Of a DNA stretch of 64,000 nt, positions 56,424 through 64,000 are shown one piece after another. The stretch's first letter is position 1; every line of letters starts with the position of its first letter. Under the pieces are notes generated by a model, which worked only from the letters and a program-made list of their open reading frames with translations, was not told the DNA's origin and did not search any database. The position numbers were made by a program, and so were the translations under genes. Origin of the DNA: Desulfuromonadales bacterium (GTDB lineage Bacteria > Desulfobacterota > JAENJC01); assembly GCA_919902985.1 (NCBI GenBank), contig CAKKSC010000005.1, forward strand, positions 1-64,000. The letters run 5' to 3'.

Positions 56424-57404
56424 ATGGGTCTGAGCAAAAAAGACATACTGGACATAGAATCCCTTTCTGCTGATGAGATAAGGCTTATCCTTGAGTCAGC
56501 CGAGTCCTTCAAAGAGGTGCTTGGAAGGGACATCAAGAAGGTCCCTACCCTGAGAGGGAAGACTGTAATAAACCTCTTCTTCGAGGCATCCACCAGGACA
56601 AGGACCTCTTTTGAGATAGCTGCAAAGAGGCTTTCAGCCGACACCATAAATATATCAGCCTCTGCAAGTTCTGTCCAGAAGGGTGAGACCCTTTCAGATA
56701 CGGTGAGGAATATCGAGGCAATGAACTCCGATGTCATTATAATAAGGCATCCTGCCTCTGGCGCTCCTCACTTCATAGCCAAACGATTGAAGGCCTCGGT
56801 GGTAAATGCCGGAGATGGGGCTCACGAGCACCCTTCCCAGGCCCTCCTTGACATGCTGACTATAAAAGAAAAGAAGGGTAAGATTGAGGGACTAAAGGTC
56901 TCCATAATTGGGGACATTGCCCATAGCAGGGTGGCCAGATCAAATATCCACGGCCTTACGAAGATGGGGGCTAAGGTTGTCTTGTATGGGCCGAAGACGT
57001 TGATGCCGAAGGGGATAGAAAATATCGTAGGGGCGTATGGCGATACGCCCTTACATATTGCAAATTCAATGGAAGAGGCCCTGAAGAATGCCGATGTGGT
57101 GATGATGCTGAGGATCCAGCTGGAGAGGCAGGGGCAGTCCCTCTTCCCGTCGGTCAGAGAGTATTCAAGGTTCTTTGGCCTTAACGGCAGAAATATATCT
57201 CTGGCAAAGGAAGATGCCATAATCATGCATCCGGGCCCTATGAACAGGGGAGTTGAGATATCCTCCGAAGTGGCAGATGGGGCAAGGTCCGTAATCCTTG
57301 GCCAGGTTAATAACGGGATAGCAGTCAGAATGGCTATGCTATATCTACTTGCAGGTGGACATAAAGAGGCAGTTACAAGCCAGGAGTCAGGAGTCAGGAG
57401 TTAA
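56424..57404 (+). CDS. pyrB: Aspartate carbamoyltransferase catalytic chain
   Basis: 326 residues. Carbamoyl-phosphate loop [36 protein letters not shown]. Makes carbamoyl-aspartate. Two oddities: a 28-bp palindrome (57027-57054) read in frame as VGAYGDTPL between helices, and a C-terminal tail SQESGVRS with stop built from a CAGGAGT heptamer array. Confidence 0.96.
   Translation: MGLSKKDILDIESLSADEIRLILESAESFKEVLGRDIKKVPTLRGKTVINLFFEASTRTRTSFEIAAKRLSADTINISASASSVQKGETLSDTVRNIEAMNSDVIIIRHPASGAPHFIAKRLKASVVNAGDGAHEHPSQALLDMLTIKEKKGKIEGLKVSIIGDIAHSRVARSNIHGLTKMGAKVVLYGPKTLMPKGIENIVGAYGDTPLHIANSMEEALKNADVVMMLRIQLERQGQSLFPSVREYSRFFGLNGRNISLAKEDAIIMHPGPMNRGVEISSEVADGARSVILGQVNNGIAVRMAMLYLLAGGHKEAVTSQESGVRS
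57027..57054. repeat. 28-bp palindrome inside pyrB
   Basis: GTAGGGGCGTAT GGCG ATACGCCCTTAC: same arms as the leuS copy with one mismatch. Frame open through it. Confidence 0.92.
57381..57401. repeat. CAGGAGT x3 array at the pyrB 3' end
   Basis: Three exact CAGGAGT units at 57381, 57388 and 57395; the next bases TAA are the pyrB stop. Confidence 0.9.
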
Positions 57405-57408
57405 AAGA

Positions 57409-58698
57409 ATGCCTTTACTTATAAAAGGTGGGAGGGTCATTGACCCTGCAAACAAGATTGACGGTATATTTGATGTATTAGTCGATGACGGCAAAATTAT
57501 AGAGGTTTTACCTCACGCCTCACGCCTCACGCCTCACGCTGAAATAATTGACGCCTCCGGCAATATTGTAGTTCCAGGTCTCATAGATATTCACGTCCAC
57601 TTGAGAGAGCCGGGATATGAATGGAAGGAGACAATAAAGACAGGGACAGCTGCCGCAGTTTCCGGCGGTTTTACGTCTGTCGTCTGTATGGCAAACACAG
57701 ACCCTGTCAATGACGAGCCTTCCATTACAGAGTATATCCTCAGAAAAGCCAAAACTGAGGGTTTATGTAATGTGTTTCCGATAGGGGCCATATCCAAGGG
57801 ACTCAAGGGCGAGGTACTGGCAAACATCGGTGAATTAAAAGAGGCCGGATGTGTTGCCGTGTCTGATGACGGAAGGCCTGTGATGAATGCTGACCTAATG
57901 AGAAGGGCGCTGGAGTATACCTCAAATTTCGGTCTTACGGTTATATCCCACGCTGAAGACCTGACTCTTGCCAGAGGCGGGGCTATGAACGAAGGTGTAA
58001 CAGCCACGAGACTTGGACTGAAGGGGATTCCAAATGCCGCTGAGGACGTGATGGTTGCCAGAGACATCGCCCTTGCGGAGTTGACGGGAGCAAGGCTCCA
58101 TATCGCCCATGTCAGTACAAAGGGAGCGGTCAGGATAATCAGAAATGCAAAGGCAAGGGGTGCTAAGGTAACTGCTGAGACTGCCCCTCATTATTTTACT
58201 CTTACCGAAGAGGCCGTGGAGGGATATAATACGAGCGCCAAGATGAGCCCGCCTCTCAGGACTAAAGAAGATGTGGATGCAATAAAAGAAGGGCTAAGGG
58301 ACGGGACTTTAGATTGCATAGCAACAGACCATGCGCCTCACGATCCTGATTCAAAGGATGTGGAATTTCCTTCGGCTGCCAATGGGATTGTCGGTCTGGA
58401 GACGTCATTGCCATTAACGTTGAGGCTGGTTGAAGAGGGTGTTCTTACCCTGTCTCAGGCCATTGAAAGGATGACGGTTAATCCTGCAAAGGCACTTGGT
58501 TTGAATAAGGGGATCCTCTCCGTTGGAGCTGACGCAGATATTACAATAATTGACTTAAATGAAGAATGGGATGTAGAGCCAGCAAAATTGAAATCTAAGA
58601 GCAGGAACACACCCTTTGCCGGATGGAAGATGAAGGGCAGGGTGATGGCGACGATTGTTGGGGGAAAACGTATTGTTTATAGTATCTTGAAGGCTTGA
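57409..58698 (+). CDS. pyrC: Dihydroorotase
   Basis: 429 residues from ATG 57409 (four bp after pyrB). Metal site [16 protein letters not shown], the conserved ATDHAPH, class I type. Closes carbamoyl-aspartate to dihydroorotate. A CCTCACG x4 array near codon 35 adds [10 protein letters not shown] in a surface loop. Followed by a toxin-antitoxin island instead of carA. Confidence 0.95.
   Translation: MPLLIKGGRVIDPANKIDGIFDVLVDDGKIIEVLPHASRLTPHAEIIDASGNIVVPGLIDIHVHLREPGYEWKETIKTGTAAAVSGGFTSVVCMANTDPVNDEPSITEYILRKAKTEGLCNVFPIGAISKGLKGEVLANIGELKEAGCVAVSDDGRPVMNADLMRRALEYTSNFGLTVISHAEDLTLARGGAMNEGVTATRLGLKGIPNAAEDVMVARDIALAELTGARLHIAHVSTKGAVRIIRNAKARGAKVTAETAPHYFTLTEEAVEGYNTSAKMSPPLRTKEDVDAIKEGLRDGTLDCIATDHAPHDPDSKDVEFPSAANGIVGLETSLPLTLRLVEEGVLTLSQAIERMTVNPAKALGLNKGILSVGADADITIIDLNEEWDVEPAKLKSKSRNTPFAGWKMKGRVMATIVGGKRIVYSILKA
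57511..57538. repeat. CCTCACG x4 array inside pyrC
   Basis: Four exact heptamers at 57511, 57518, 57525 and 57532, translated without breaking the frame. Confidence 0.92.
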
Positions 58699-58711
58699 CA
58701 TAAAGTTGATT

Positions 58712-58740
58712 TGTAGCTATCTTATAATTAAAGTAGCTAT
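58712..58740 (+). promoter_or_regulatory. Candidate promoter/operator of the Phd-PIN pair
   Basis: GTAGCTATC occurs twice (from 58712 and 58733) around TATAAT at 58723-58728. The spacing of a TTGACA at 58695 is too long to be its -35. Direct repeats around a -10 fit an antitoxin operator. Confidence 0.4.
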
Positions 58741-58755
58741 CAGGAGTATTGAATT

Positions 58756-59019
58756 ATGAGAACAATGACTGCCAAGGATTTAAAAAACCACACCGGTGAG
58801 GTGATGCGAAGCATATTCAAGGGGGAGGAAATAGTTGTGACGCTCCGCGGCAAGCCCGCCGCCGTTATACTCCCTTTTGTTGAATCCGCAAAGAAGAAGC
58901 CCTTGAGACCGAGGCCTTTTGAAGAGGCCTGGAAAGATATAGAAAAGACATTGAAAAAAACCGGACCGGAATTCAAGACATGGCAGGAGGCGATGGGGTG
59001 GTCAAGAAAGCGGGTGTAG
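58756..59019 (+). CDS. Phd/YefM-type antitoxin
   Basis: 87 residues. TAKDLKNHTGEVMRSIFKGE and EIVVTLRGKPAAVILPFVES. AGGAG 10 bp upstream. Overlaps the PIN toxin start. Confidence 0.9.
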   Translation: MRTMTAKDLKNHTGEVMRSIFKGEEIVVTLRGKPAAVILPFVESAKKKPLRPRPFEEAWKDIEKTLKKTGPEFKTWQEAMGWSRKRV

Positions 59020-59459
59020 TCGCCATCGACAGCAATGTTTTTATAATTGACCTTAGATACCGGAACGATATCCACTTTGATATCAATCAAAGGTTTTTGA
59101 AGAGGGTTTATTCATCTGGAGACAGTGTTACCTCTCTTATCAACCTCCTTGAAATAATAGGAATATTATCGTTCAACCTGAATGAGAGGCAATTATCGGA
59201 GTTCTACACATATTTTCCCAAGAGATACAACGTTGATGTCATCCCGTCTCTGACGCAAAATTCACATCTTCCTGAGCTTGGAATAAGGAGATTGCTTGAG
59301 ATAATGGCTATGAAGGCGAGTTTCGGCGATGCCCTTGTCATGGGCTTTTTGGAATCATACATACCTCATGCATCGTATTTCGTGACGTGGGACAAGGAGC
59401 ACTTTGAAGGGAAAATCGGGATGAAGGTCTTGACGCCGGCAGAGTTTATGGAACTATAA
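58998..59459 (+). CDS. PIN-domain toxin
   Basis: 153 residues if GTG 58998 is used (AGGAGG 7 bp upstream; ATG 58980 has no site). VVAIDSNVFIIDLRYRNDIH and SFGDALVMGFLES, YFVTWDKEHFEGK show the PIN pattern. Overlaps the antitoxin by 22 bp. Confidence 0.85.
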   Translation: MVKKAGVVAIDSNVFIIDLRYRNDIHFDINQRFLKRVYSSGDSVTSLINLLEIIGILSFNLNERQLSEFYTYFPKRYNVDVIPSLTQNSHLPELGIRRLLEIMAMKASFGDALVMGFLESYIPHASYFVTWDKEHFEGKIGMKVLTPAEFMEL

Positions 59460-59507
59460 ATTAGGGTTTTGAATACGGCTGAAAGAATAGATGGAAAGCC
59501 AAGCGAT

Positions 59508-59627
59508 ATGTCAACTGCACTTAAAATAATAGATTCCCTGAGAACCGAGTTCATCCAGGAAGCTCAAAGCGCGCCTAAGCTCTTTAAGGACTTGGCTAAG
59601 GTTGAGCATTATATTGCGGAGAGCTAA
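59508..59627 (+). pseudogene. 5' fragment of a sacsin-like/HSP90-type ATPase gene, copy 1
   Basis: MSTALKIIDSLRTEFIQEAQ, then SAPKLFKDLAKVEHYIAES and a stop. This is the start of large ATP-binding (sacsin/HSP90-like, DUF3883-type) proteins, which continue ESYKTR. Here two bases are missing and it stops. A near copy is at 60360. Family call is from memory of this N-terminal motif. Confidence 0.6.
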
Positions 59628-59698
59628 GACACGGTTAGTAACAGAGTTGAAAAGGGTTACGCCCCATTTTTCCTTCCCGCAGAAAGAGGGTTTTATAG

Positions 59699-59995
59699 AT
59701 GCTGAAGACTGAAATCATAAAAGAAAAGTTGCTGGAAAAGACCGACCAGATCAGGAAAGAGTTCTATGTGCGACAACTGGGTATTTTCGGCTCTTATGTC
59801 CGTGAAGAACAGACTGAAGATAGTGATATAGATATTCTGGTTGACTTTGAAAAGGGGCATAAAGACTTTTTTAACTATATGAAGCTAAAAATATATCTGG
59901 AAAGTGTCTTAGGACGGGAAGTTGATCTTGTTATGAAAGACGCTGTTAAGCCGAGACTGAAGGAGATCATTTCCAGGGAAGTAAGTTATGTCTAA
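59699..59995 (+). CDS. mntA: MntA-type nucleotidyltransferase antitoxin
   Basis: 98 residues. GS-x10-DxD motif GSYVREEQTEDSDIDIL. AMPylates the HEPN toxin to silence it. Overlaps hepT by 8 bp. Confidence 0.92.
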   Translation: MLKTEIIKEKLLEKTDQIRKEFYVRQLGIFGSYVREEQTEDSDIDILVDFEKGHKDFFNYMKLKIYLESVLGREVDLVMKDAVKPRLKEIISREVSYV

Positions 59996-60344
59996 AAAGG
60001 GTCGGGATTACATCCTCTTTCTTGAAGATATCCTTGATTCTATAGAGAAGATTGAAAGGTACATTAAGGGATTAAGTTACGAAGAGTTCAAGAACAACGA
60101 TATGATTATTGATGCGGTAATCAGAAACTTCGAGATTATTGGTGAAGCAACGTCTAATATCCCTGATGAAGTTCAGGAAAAGTATCCCGAAGTGGAATGG
60201 CGGGAGGCAAAGGGATTTCGCAACGTCCTGATCCATGCTTACTTTGGGATTGATGTGGAAGCGGTCTGGGATACCGTAGAAAAGGACATCCCTTTGTTTA
60301 AGAAGCACATTGTTGAAGTATTAGAACGTGAAAAAAGGATATGA
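59988..60344 (+). CDS. hepT: HepT-type HEPN toxin
   Basis: 118 residues. RNase motif R-x4-H-x-Y is seen as RNVLIHAYF. Forms the HepT-MntA pair. The pair is bracketed by two copies of a gene fragment (59508 and 60360). Confidence 0.93.
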   Translation: MSKKGRDYILFLEDILDSIEKIERYIKGLSYEEFKNNDMIIDAVIRNFEIIGEATSNIPDEVQEKYPEVEWREAKGFRNVLIHAYFGIDVEAVWDTVEKDIPLFKKHIVEVLEREKRI

Positions 60345-60359
60345 TATACGTATAACGAT

Positions 60360-60473
60360 ATGTCAACCACACTGGAAATAATAGATTCTCTGCGAACCGA
60401 GTTTATCCAGGAGGCTCAAAGCGCCCCTAAGCTCTTTAAGGACTTGGCTAAGGTCGAGCATTATATTGCGTAG
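60360..60473 (+). pseudogene. 5' fragment of a sacsin-like/HSP90-type ATPase gene, copy 2
   Basis: MSTTLEIIDSLRTEFIQEAQ, nearly identical to copy 1. Here a TAG replaces the Glu codon after YIA; the frame would then read SYKTR, the expected continuation, before another stop. Direct repeat with 59508-59635 around the mntA-hepT pair. Confidence 0.6.
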
Positions 60474-60567
60474 AGTTATAAAACACGGTAGTTTATAAAA
60501 TGAAAAGTTGCGTCCCTTTTATTTGCTTTTAAGCGAGTTAGGCTACACCGGCATTACGGAGGTATAA

Positions 60568-61488
60568 ATGGCAAATCTATTTTGGAAAACGAAACACTCG
60601 ACAAAAAGTTTACTGTCTACGCCATTCAAGTCAGAGGAAGAGTTTGAAAAAATAATTTTTGAAACGCCAGAAATCTTAGAAGATATTTTCTTGTTGAAGA
60701 GGCAGATTCGCGGAGGCAATAAGAGTGGTATTCCAGACATAGTCGGCATAGACAACGATGGGAATATATGTATTGTCGAAATGAAAAATGTAATCGTTGA
60801 TGCCGCAATAATTCCTCAAGTTTTACAGTATGCGTTTTGGGCGGAAACAAATCCCGATTCTGTGAAATCGTTATGGCTTGAGTGCCTGAACAAGCCAGAT
60901 GACTTATCCATCAGTTGGGACAATTTTTCGGTTAGAATTATCGTCATTGCCCCCAAAATATTACCGTCGACACTTGATATTGTAGATAAAATCAATTACC
61001 AAGTTGATTTGATTGAAGTAAATCGGTGGGTTGAGGGTGATAATCAATTGCTCTTAGTAAAACGATTAGAACCAGAGGAGAAGAAAAGTAAAACGAAGCC
61101 CGTCACAGGTCTTCAAACATATGATGAGCACTTTTACAAGCAGCTTTACAATAATGAAAGTGTAAAGCACTTTTTAGGTTACGTTAAAGAAGTTGAAGAG
61201 ATTATTAAGAATAAGAATTGGCAGTTAGAAACAAAATTCAACAAACACTATTGTAGTTTCAAGGCAGGCTTCTTTATTGCATTCGGAGTTAAATGGATAG
61301 GCTCCAAGACATTTGCTTTTTTCTTTAAACTTTCTGAACCGGAAGCTAAGAAGGCCGGTATAGAAATGACAAGATATGAGTCGCAGTGGAAAGAAGCCGT
61401 TTACTATATTGACCCCAAAAAGACCAAAACAAATGATTTCCTCAAACTCTTTGAAATGGCGTATACAAAAATAACAGGTGAATCATAG
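60568..61488 (+). CDS. NucS/DUF91-like PD-(D/E)XK nuclease
   Basis: 306 residues, AT-rich. N-terminal EEEFEKIIFETPEILEDIFL and the nuclease core GIPDIVGIDNDGNICIVEMK (D...ExK). The C-terminal part (about 200-306) resembles a DUF5655-like domain. Likely a DNA nuclease of mobile or defence type; target unknown. Composition unlike its neighbours suggests recent transfer. Confidence 0.75.
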   Translation: MANLFWKTKHSTKSLLSTPFKSEEEFEKIIFETPEILEDIFLLKRQIRGGNKSGIPDIVGIDNDGNICIVEMKNVIVDAAIIPQVLQYAFWAETNPDSVKSLWLECLNKPDDLSISWDNFSVRIIVIAPKILPSTLDIVDKINYQVDLIEVNRWVEGDNQLLLVKRLEPEEKKSKTKPVTGLQTYDEHFYKQLYNNESVKHFLGYVKEVEEIIKNKNWQLETKFNKHYCSFKAGFFIAFGVKWIGSKTFAFFFKLSEPEAKKAGIEMTRYESQWKEAVYYIDPKKTKTNDFLKLFEMAYTKITGES

Positions 61489-61573
61489 TAGTTTTGGACA
61501 TAAAGGAGAAAATCCCCTTTGCGGAGCAAACACTCATGAGCCTTTGGCTCATAAATGGGGATGAAAATTAAAT

Positions 61574-61628
61574 GCAGGGGCGGCCCTTGTGGCCGCCCGA
61601 AGCGGGAGGGAACAAGCCCCTCCCCTAC
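61574..61628. repeat. Compound GC-rich palindrome
   Basis: GCAGGGGCGGCC/GGCCGCCC hairpin then GGGAGGG...CCCTCCCCTAC. Same GTAGGGG-type ends. The gap 61489-61705 otherwise has only a small hairpin (GAGCC/GGCTC near 61539). Confidence 0.7.
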
Positions 61629-61705
61629 AAATAATAGAATATGAATTTTAGGGATAAAGAAGAAATAGTAAGAGAACGTGAGTAATAGGCATTTGAAGGG
61701 CGGGC

Positions 61706-61858
61706 ATGACCAAAGAGGAGACTATAAAATACTGGACGGATGCATCGGATATAGATTTTCTGGCGATGGACAGCCTTTTCAATATCGGCCATTATGTGGA
61801 CGTAAAGGGAACAGTCCCCTTTTCTCCCCTGATAAAGGGACGGGAACAGAGATTGTGA
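61706..61858 (+). pseudogene. HEPN-domain protein, 5' fragment
   Basis: MTKEETIKYWTDASDIDFLA, then MDSLFNIGHYVD, the start of a HEPN toxin; then it runs into a GGGAACAGTCCCC repeat and stops. The RNase motif is missing. Confidence 0.65.
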
Positions 61859-61880
61859 AAGGATTGAGGAGGTAATATAT

Positions 61881-62192
61881 ATGGCAGAGGCATTAAGGAT
61901 TTCACGCTCTTTGATTGATATCGTAAACGCAATTGAGGTAGAAGGCGATATTAACAGCAAGGTAAAGCATATAGTCGAGAATGAACTTATCAGAAGGCTG
62001 AACAGGTATGAATTAACGGTAAGAAGCCTTGAAAAGAAGTATGGTGTGACCTTGTCGGCATTCAAGAAGAAAGGCATTGTCGCAAAGAAAGGATATTCTT
62101 ACGAAGTAGAAACCGATATGTGGGAATGGGAATCTTCGGAAGACGGCATGAAAACGGTTAAGGCTGAGATCAGGCGATTAAGGAAGGTCTGA
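61881..62192 (+). CDS. Antitoxin-like protein paired with 62192
   Basis: 103 residues; GAGGAGG 9 bp upstream. Helical (KVKHIVENELIRRLNRYELT) with a KKYGVTLSAFKKKGIV segment. Its stop overlaps the next start, typical of toxin-antitoxin pairs. Not firmly recognised. Confidence 0.65.
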   Translation: MAEALRISRSLIDIVNAIEVEGDINSKVKHIVENELIRRLNRYELTVRSLEKKYGVTLSAFKKKGIVAKKGYSYEVETDMWEWESSEDGMKTVKAEIRRLRKV

Positions 62193-62542
62193 TGATAAAG
62201 AAGGTCATCTCGGAGATTGAAGAGGTTTCTATTGAGTTCCCTTTTATCAAAAGACATGTACGGATGGATGAGACGGAACATACAGTAAAATACAGGCTTG
62301 TCATCGAAGAAGACCTGTTTGTTCAAGTCTATGTCAATGTGGAAAATGATACTGTTGGGTATGTTCTTGTCAATAAAGGGCAGAGAGTCTACGGGAGAGA
62401 CGCCATAGAAGGAAAATGGCACAGGCATTCATTTGAAGACCCTTTAGGGCATGACTTTTCGGCAGAGGGGTCCAAGAAGGTGAGTATGAAAGAGTTTTTG
62501 ATGGAGATTCAGGAAATACTTGATCGGGAGAGACTTTTGTAG
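62192..62542 (+). CDS. TumE-like (DUF6516) putative toxin
   Basis: 116 residues. YRLVIEEDLFVQVYVNVEND ... GKWHRHSFEDPLGHDF ... FLMEIQEIL resembles the TumE/DUF6516 family. Role inferred from that and coupling. Confidence 0.55.
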   Translation: MIKKVISEIEEVSIEFPFIKRHVRMDETEHTVKYRLVIEEDLFVQVYVNVENDTVGYVLVNKGQRVYGRDAIEGKWHRHSFEDPLGHDFSAEGSKKVSMKEFLMEIQEILDRERLL

Positions 62543-62593
62543 GCAATGGTTCTAAAGAAACGGAACCATTCGGTACATTTAAGGATAGTATCT

Positions 62594-63049
62594 ATGACAG
62601 CCTATAAATTTGGTGATGTTATTACTGAGATAAAGAATTCATTGGAAAGAGCTACTCTATCATTCAAGCTCATGGGCGCCGTGGTTTTTGGTTCAAGCGC
62701 CAGGGGCGAGGCTACGCCTTACTCCGATATAGACATTCTGATTGTCGCCGAAGGCATCAATCCCAAGAGGCACAGGCGCGGAGAGGAGATCCTTGCAATA
62801 AAGAAGATTCTTCCCTCTGTTCCGCTTGATGTTCTCCTGCTTTCCCCGGACGAGGTCGTCTCGAACTTTGAGAACCATAACCCTCTTTTCCTTGATATTG
62901 CTGAGGAAGGAGTCGTGCTTTCCGATACCGATAGTTTCCTGAATAGATTGGTGGCAGAAACTAAAGCCTATATAGAGACGAGAGGCATTGAAAAGATTCG
63001 GGGAGGATGGGAGTTCCCTGTACAATATGGAGTTGCCACATATCTATAG
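62594..63049 (+). CDS. MNT-type nucleotidyltransferase
   Basis: 151 residues from ATG 62594. GSSARGEATPYSDIDILIV carries GS-x10-DxD. Longer than MntA 59699. Its HEPN partner downstream is a remnant. Confidence 0.85.
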   Translation: MTAYKFGDVITEIKNSLERATLSFKLMGAVVFGSSARGEATPYSDIDILIVAEGINPKRHRRGEEILAIKKILPSVPLDVLLLSPDEVVSNFENHNPLFLDIAEEGVVLSDTDSFLNRLVAETKAYIETRGIEKIRGGWEFPVQYGVATYL

Positions 63050-63209
63050 AGCCGGATGTCAGTCTGAGCAGGTATCCTGGCATCAGAGGGATTCTCTTTG
63101 GCTGCCTTACGAAGAGTATGATAGAGAAGATGCAGAAAAGGCACAAAAAAAGGGGGATGAGGTGTTAACTGTTGCCAAAGAGTTTGTCGGCAGTTGGTTT
63201 GCAGCTTAA
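63050..63209 (+). pseudogene. HEPN-domain protein, C-terminal relic
   Basis: One frame gives EPDVSLSRYPGIRG, then the next DSLWLPYEEYDREDAEKAQK to a stop, the C-terminal half of a HEPN protein with a frameshift between. The N-terminal half has been lost against the nucleotidyltransferase 3' end. Confidence 0.65.
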
Positions 63210-63228
63210 ACTGGATAAGGAGCACGCA

Positions 63229-64000
63229 TTGAAAAAGAAGAAAGCGATATTGGCTCTGGCTGACGGGACTATATTTGAAGGGGAGTCGTTCGGGGCTGAA
63301 GGGGAGGCCGTTGGAGAGGTGGTCTTCAATACCTCCATGATGGGTTACCAGGAGATCATGTCTGACCCATCGTATAAGGGTCAGATAATGACTATGACCT
63401 ATCCCCATATTGGGAATTATGGGGCCAATGATGAGGACTTTGAGTCTGCAAAACCTCAGGTTGAAGGGTTTATTGTAAAGGAAGGAAGCAGGATTGCAAG
63501 TAACTGGCGTTCTAAGTGGTCTCTTGATGATTTTATGAAACGTCATAATGTTGTTGGAATCGAAGGGTTAGACACGAGGGCGCTGACAAAGCATCTGAGG
63601 ATGTATGGAGCGCAGAACGGCATAATTTCAACAATAGATATTGACCCTGAAAGGCTTGTAAAGAGGGCGAAGGAAGTTACTTCCATGGAAGATTTGGACC
63701 TTGTAAGGGATGTGACTTGCAGGGAGTGGTATCACTGGACAGACGGTATCTGGAGCCTTGACAAGGGGTATCAGCTTGGAAGCGTTTATCAGAGGCCAAA
63801 ATATAAGGTAGTGGCGTATGATTACGGCATTAAGCATAACATCCTGAGGCTTCTGGCATCCAATGGATGCGATGTCACCGTTGTCCCAGCCGGTACTTCA
63901 CCGGAGTTTGTCCTTTCCCTGAATCCTGACGGGATATTCCTTTCCAACGGCCCAGGGGACCCGGCAGCTGTTGGATATGCCGTAGACAACATCAGGCAGT
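63229..64000 (+). CDS. carA: Carbamoyl-phosphate synthase small chain, partial
   Basis: Starts with TTG at 63229, AAGGAG 7 bp upstream. [40 protein letters not shown] and the glutaminase-domain segment [11 protein letters not shown] are diagnostic. Supplies ammonia from glutamine for carbamoyl-phosphate. Runs off the window end. Normally directly behind pyrC; an accessory island of about 4.5 kb separates them. Confidence 0.93.
   Translation, partial: MKKKKAILALADGTIFEGESFGAEGEAVGEVVFNTSMMGYQEIMSDPSYKGQIMTMTYPHIGNYGANDEDFESAKPQVEGFIVKEGSRIASNWRSKWSLDDFMKRHNVVGIEGLDTRALTKHLRMYGAQNGIISTIDIDPERLVKRAKEVTSMEDLDLVRDVTCREWYHWTDGIWSLDKGYQLGSVYQRPKYKVVAYDYGIKHNILRLLASNGCDVTVVPAGTSPEFVLSLNPDGIFLSNGPGDPAAVGYAVDNIRQ

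Noticed and set aside
58695-58728. TTGACA with TATAAT as a classic promoter for the Phd-PIN pair
   Set aside because: Spacing is 22 bp, too long for a normal sigma-70 promoter; only the -10 region with its direct repeats was kept, at low confidence.

Overview
The window looks like a chromosomal contig from a Gram-negative, environmental bacterium. Core genes have roughly even base composition. There is an outer-membrane assembly protein (BamA) and an LPS-transport lipoprotein (LptE). Gene orders such as M50 protease-trpS-scpA-scpB-rluB, leuS-lptE-holA beside rpsT, and lepA-lepB followed by pyrR-pyrB-pyrC-carA are familiar from Nitrospirota and the former Deltaproteobacteria. I favour a Nitrospirota-like organism, but that is inference from gene order and protein feel, not a database match. 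I see no rRNA, tRNA or CRISPR array.

Layout. 1-1041: a junkyard holding the start of a RAYT transposase, a 13-bp repeat array, a papain-like hydrolase missing its 5' end, and a frameshifted scrap of the end of rpsI with a terminator. 1190-15035: a three-gene envelope cluster made of a giant secreted beta-rich protein, an alpha-2-macroglobulin with an intact thioester, and penicillin-binding protein 1C. 15171-17375: nested debris made of ten codons of argC, half a transposase, an IS3-family element that lost one end, and the tail of a sigma-54 activator. 17394-25844: housekeeping genes on the minus strand (CCA-type nucleotidyltransferase, ExeA-like ATPase plus TPR protein, a sigma-70 factor, purA, hisZ). 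25896-27100: what I read as a small integron cassette array carrying bacteriohemerythrin between two attC-like sites. 27104-30547: a VapC-type toxin pair and a decayed LolCDE/MacB-like ABC operon. 30711-38164: ROK sugar kinase, M50 protease, trpS, scpA, scpB, rluB and a DNA glycosylase. 38247-45103: cytochrome c, HtpX, YkgJ, LemA, BamA, rpsT, holA, lptE. 49895-64000: leuS, lepA, lepB and the pyr operon.

Three conserved operons are split by accessory modules. About 2 kb lies between the M50 protease gene and trpS, about 4.8 kb between lptE and leuS, and about 4.5 kb between pyrC and carA. These blocks are mostly toxin-antitoxin genes (PIN, MazF, MNT/HEPN and TumE-like families), and short palindromes sit at many of their edges.

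The most unusual features are at small scale. A 28-bp palindrome with 12-4-12 architecture occurs four times. Two copies bracket the macroglobulin gene and two are read in frame inside the essential genes leuS and pyrB. Heptanucleotide tandem arrays are also translated in leuS, pyrB (where one supplies the stop codon) and pyrC. The attC-flanked hemerythrin cassette is the best candidate for a previously unnoticed system. The broken rpsI and argC ends on either side of the macroglobulin cluster suggest that this cluster landed between two genes that are normally neighbours.
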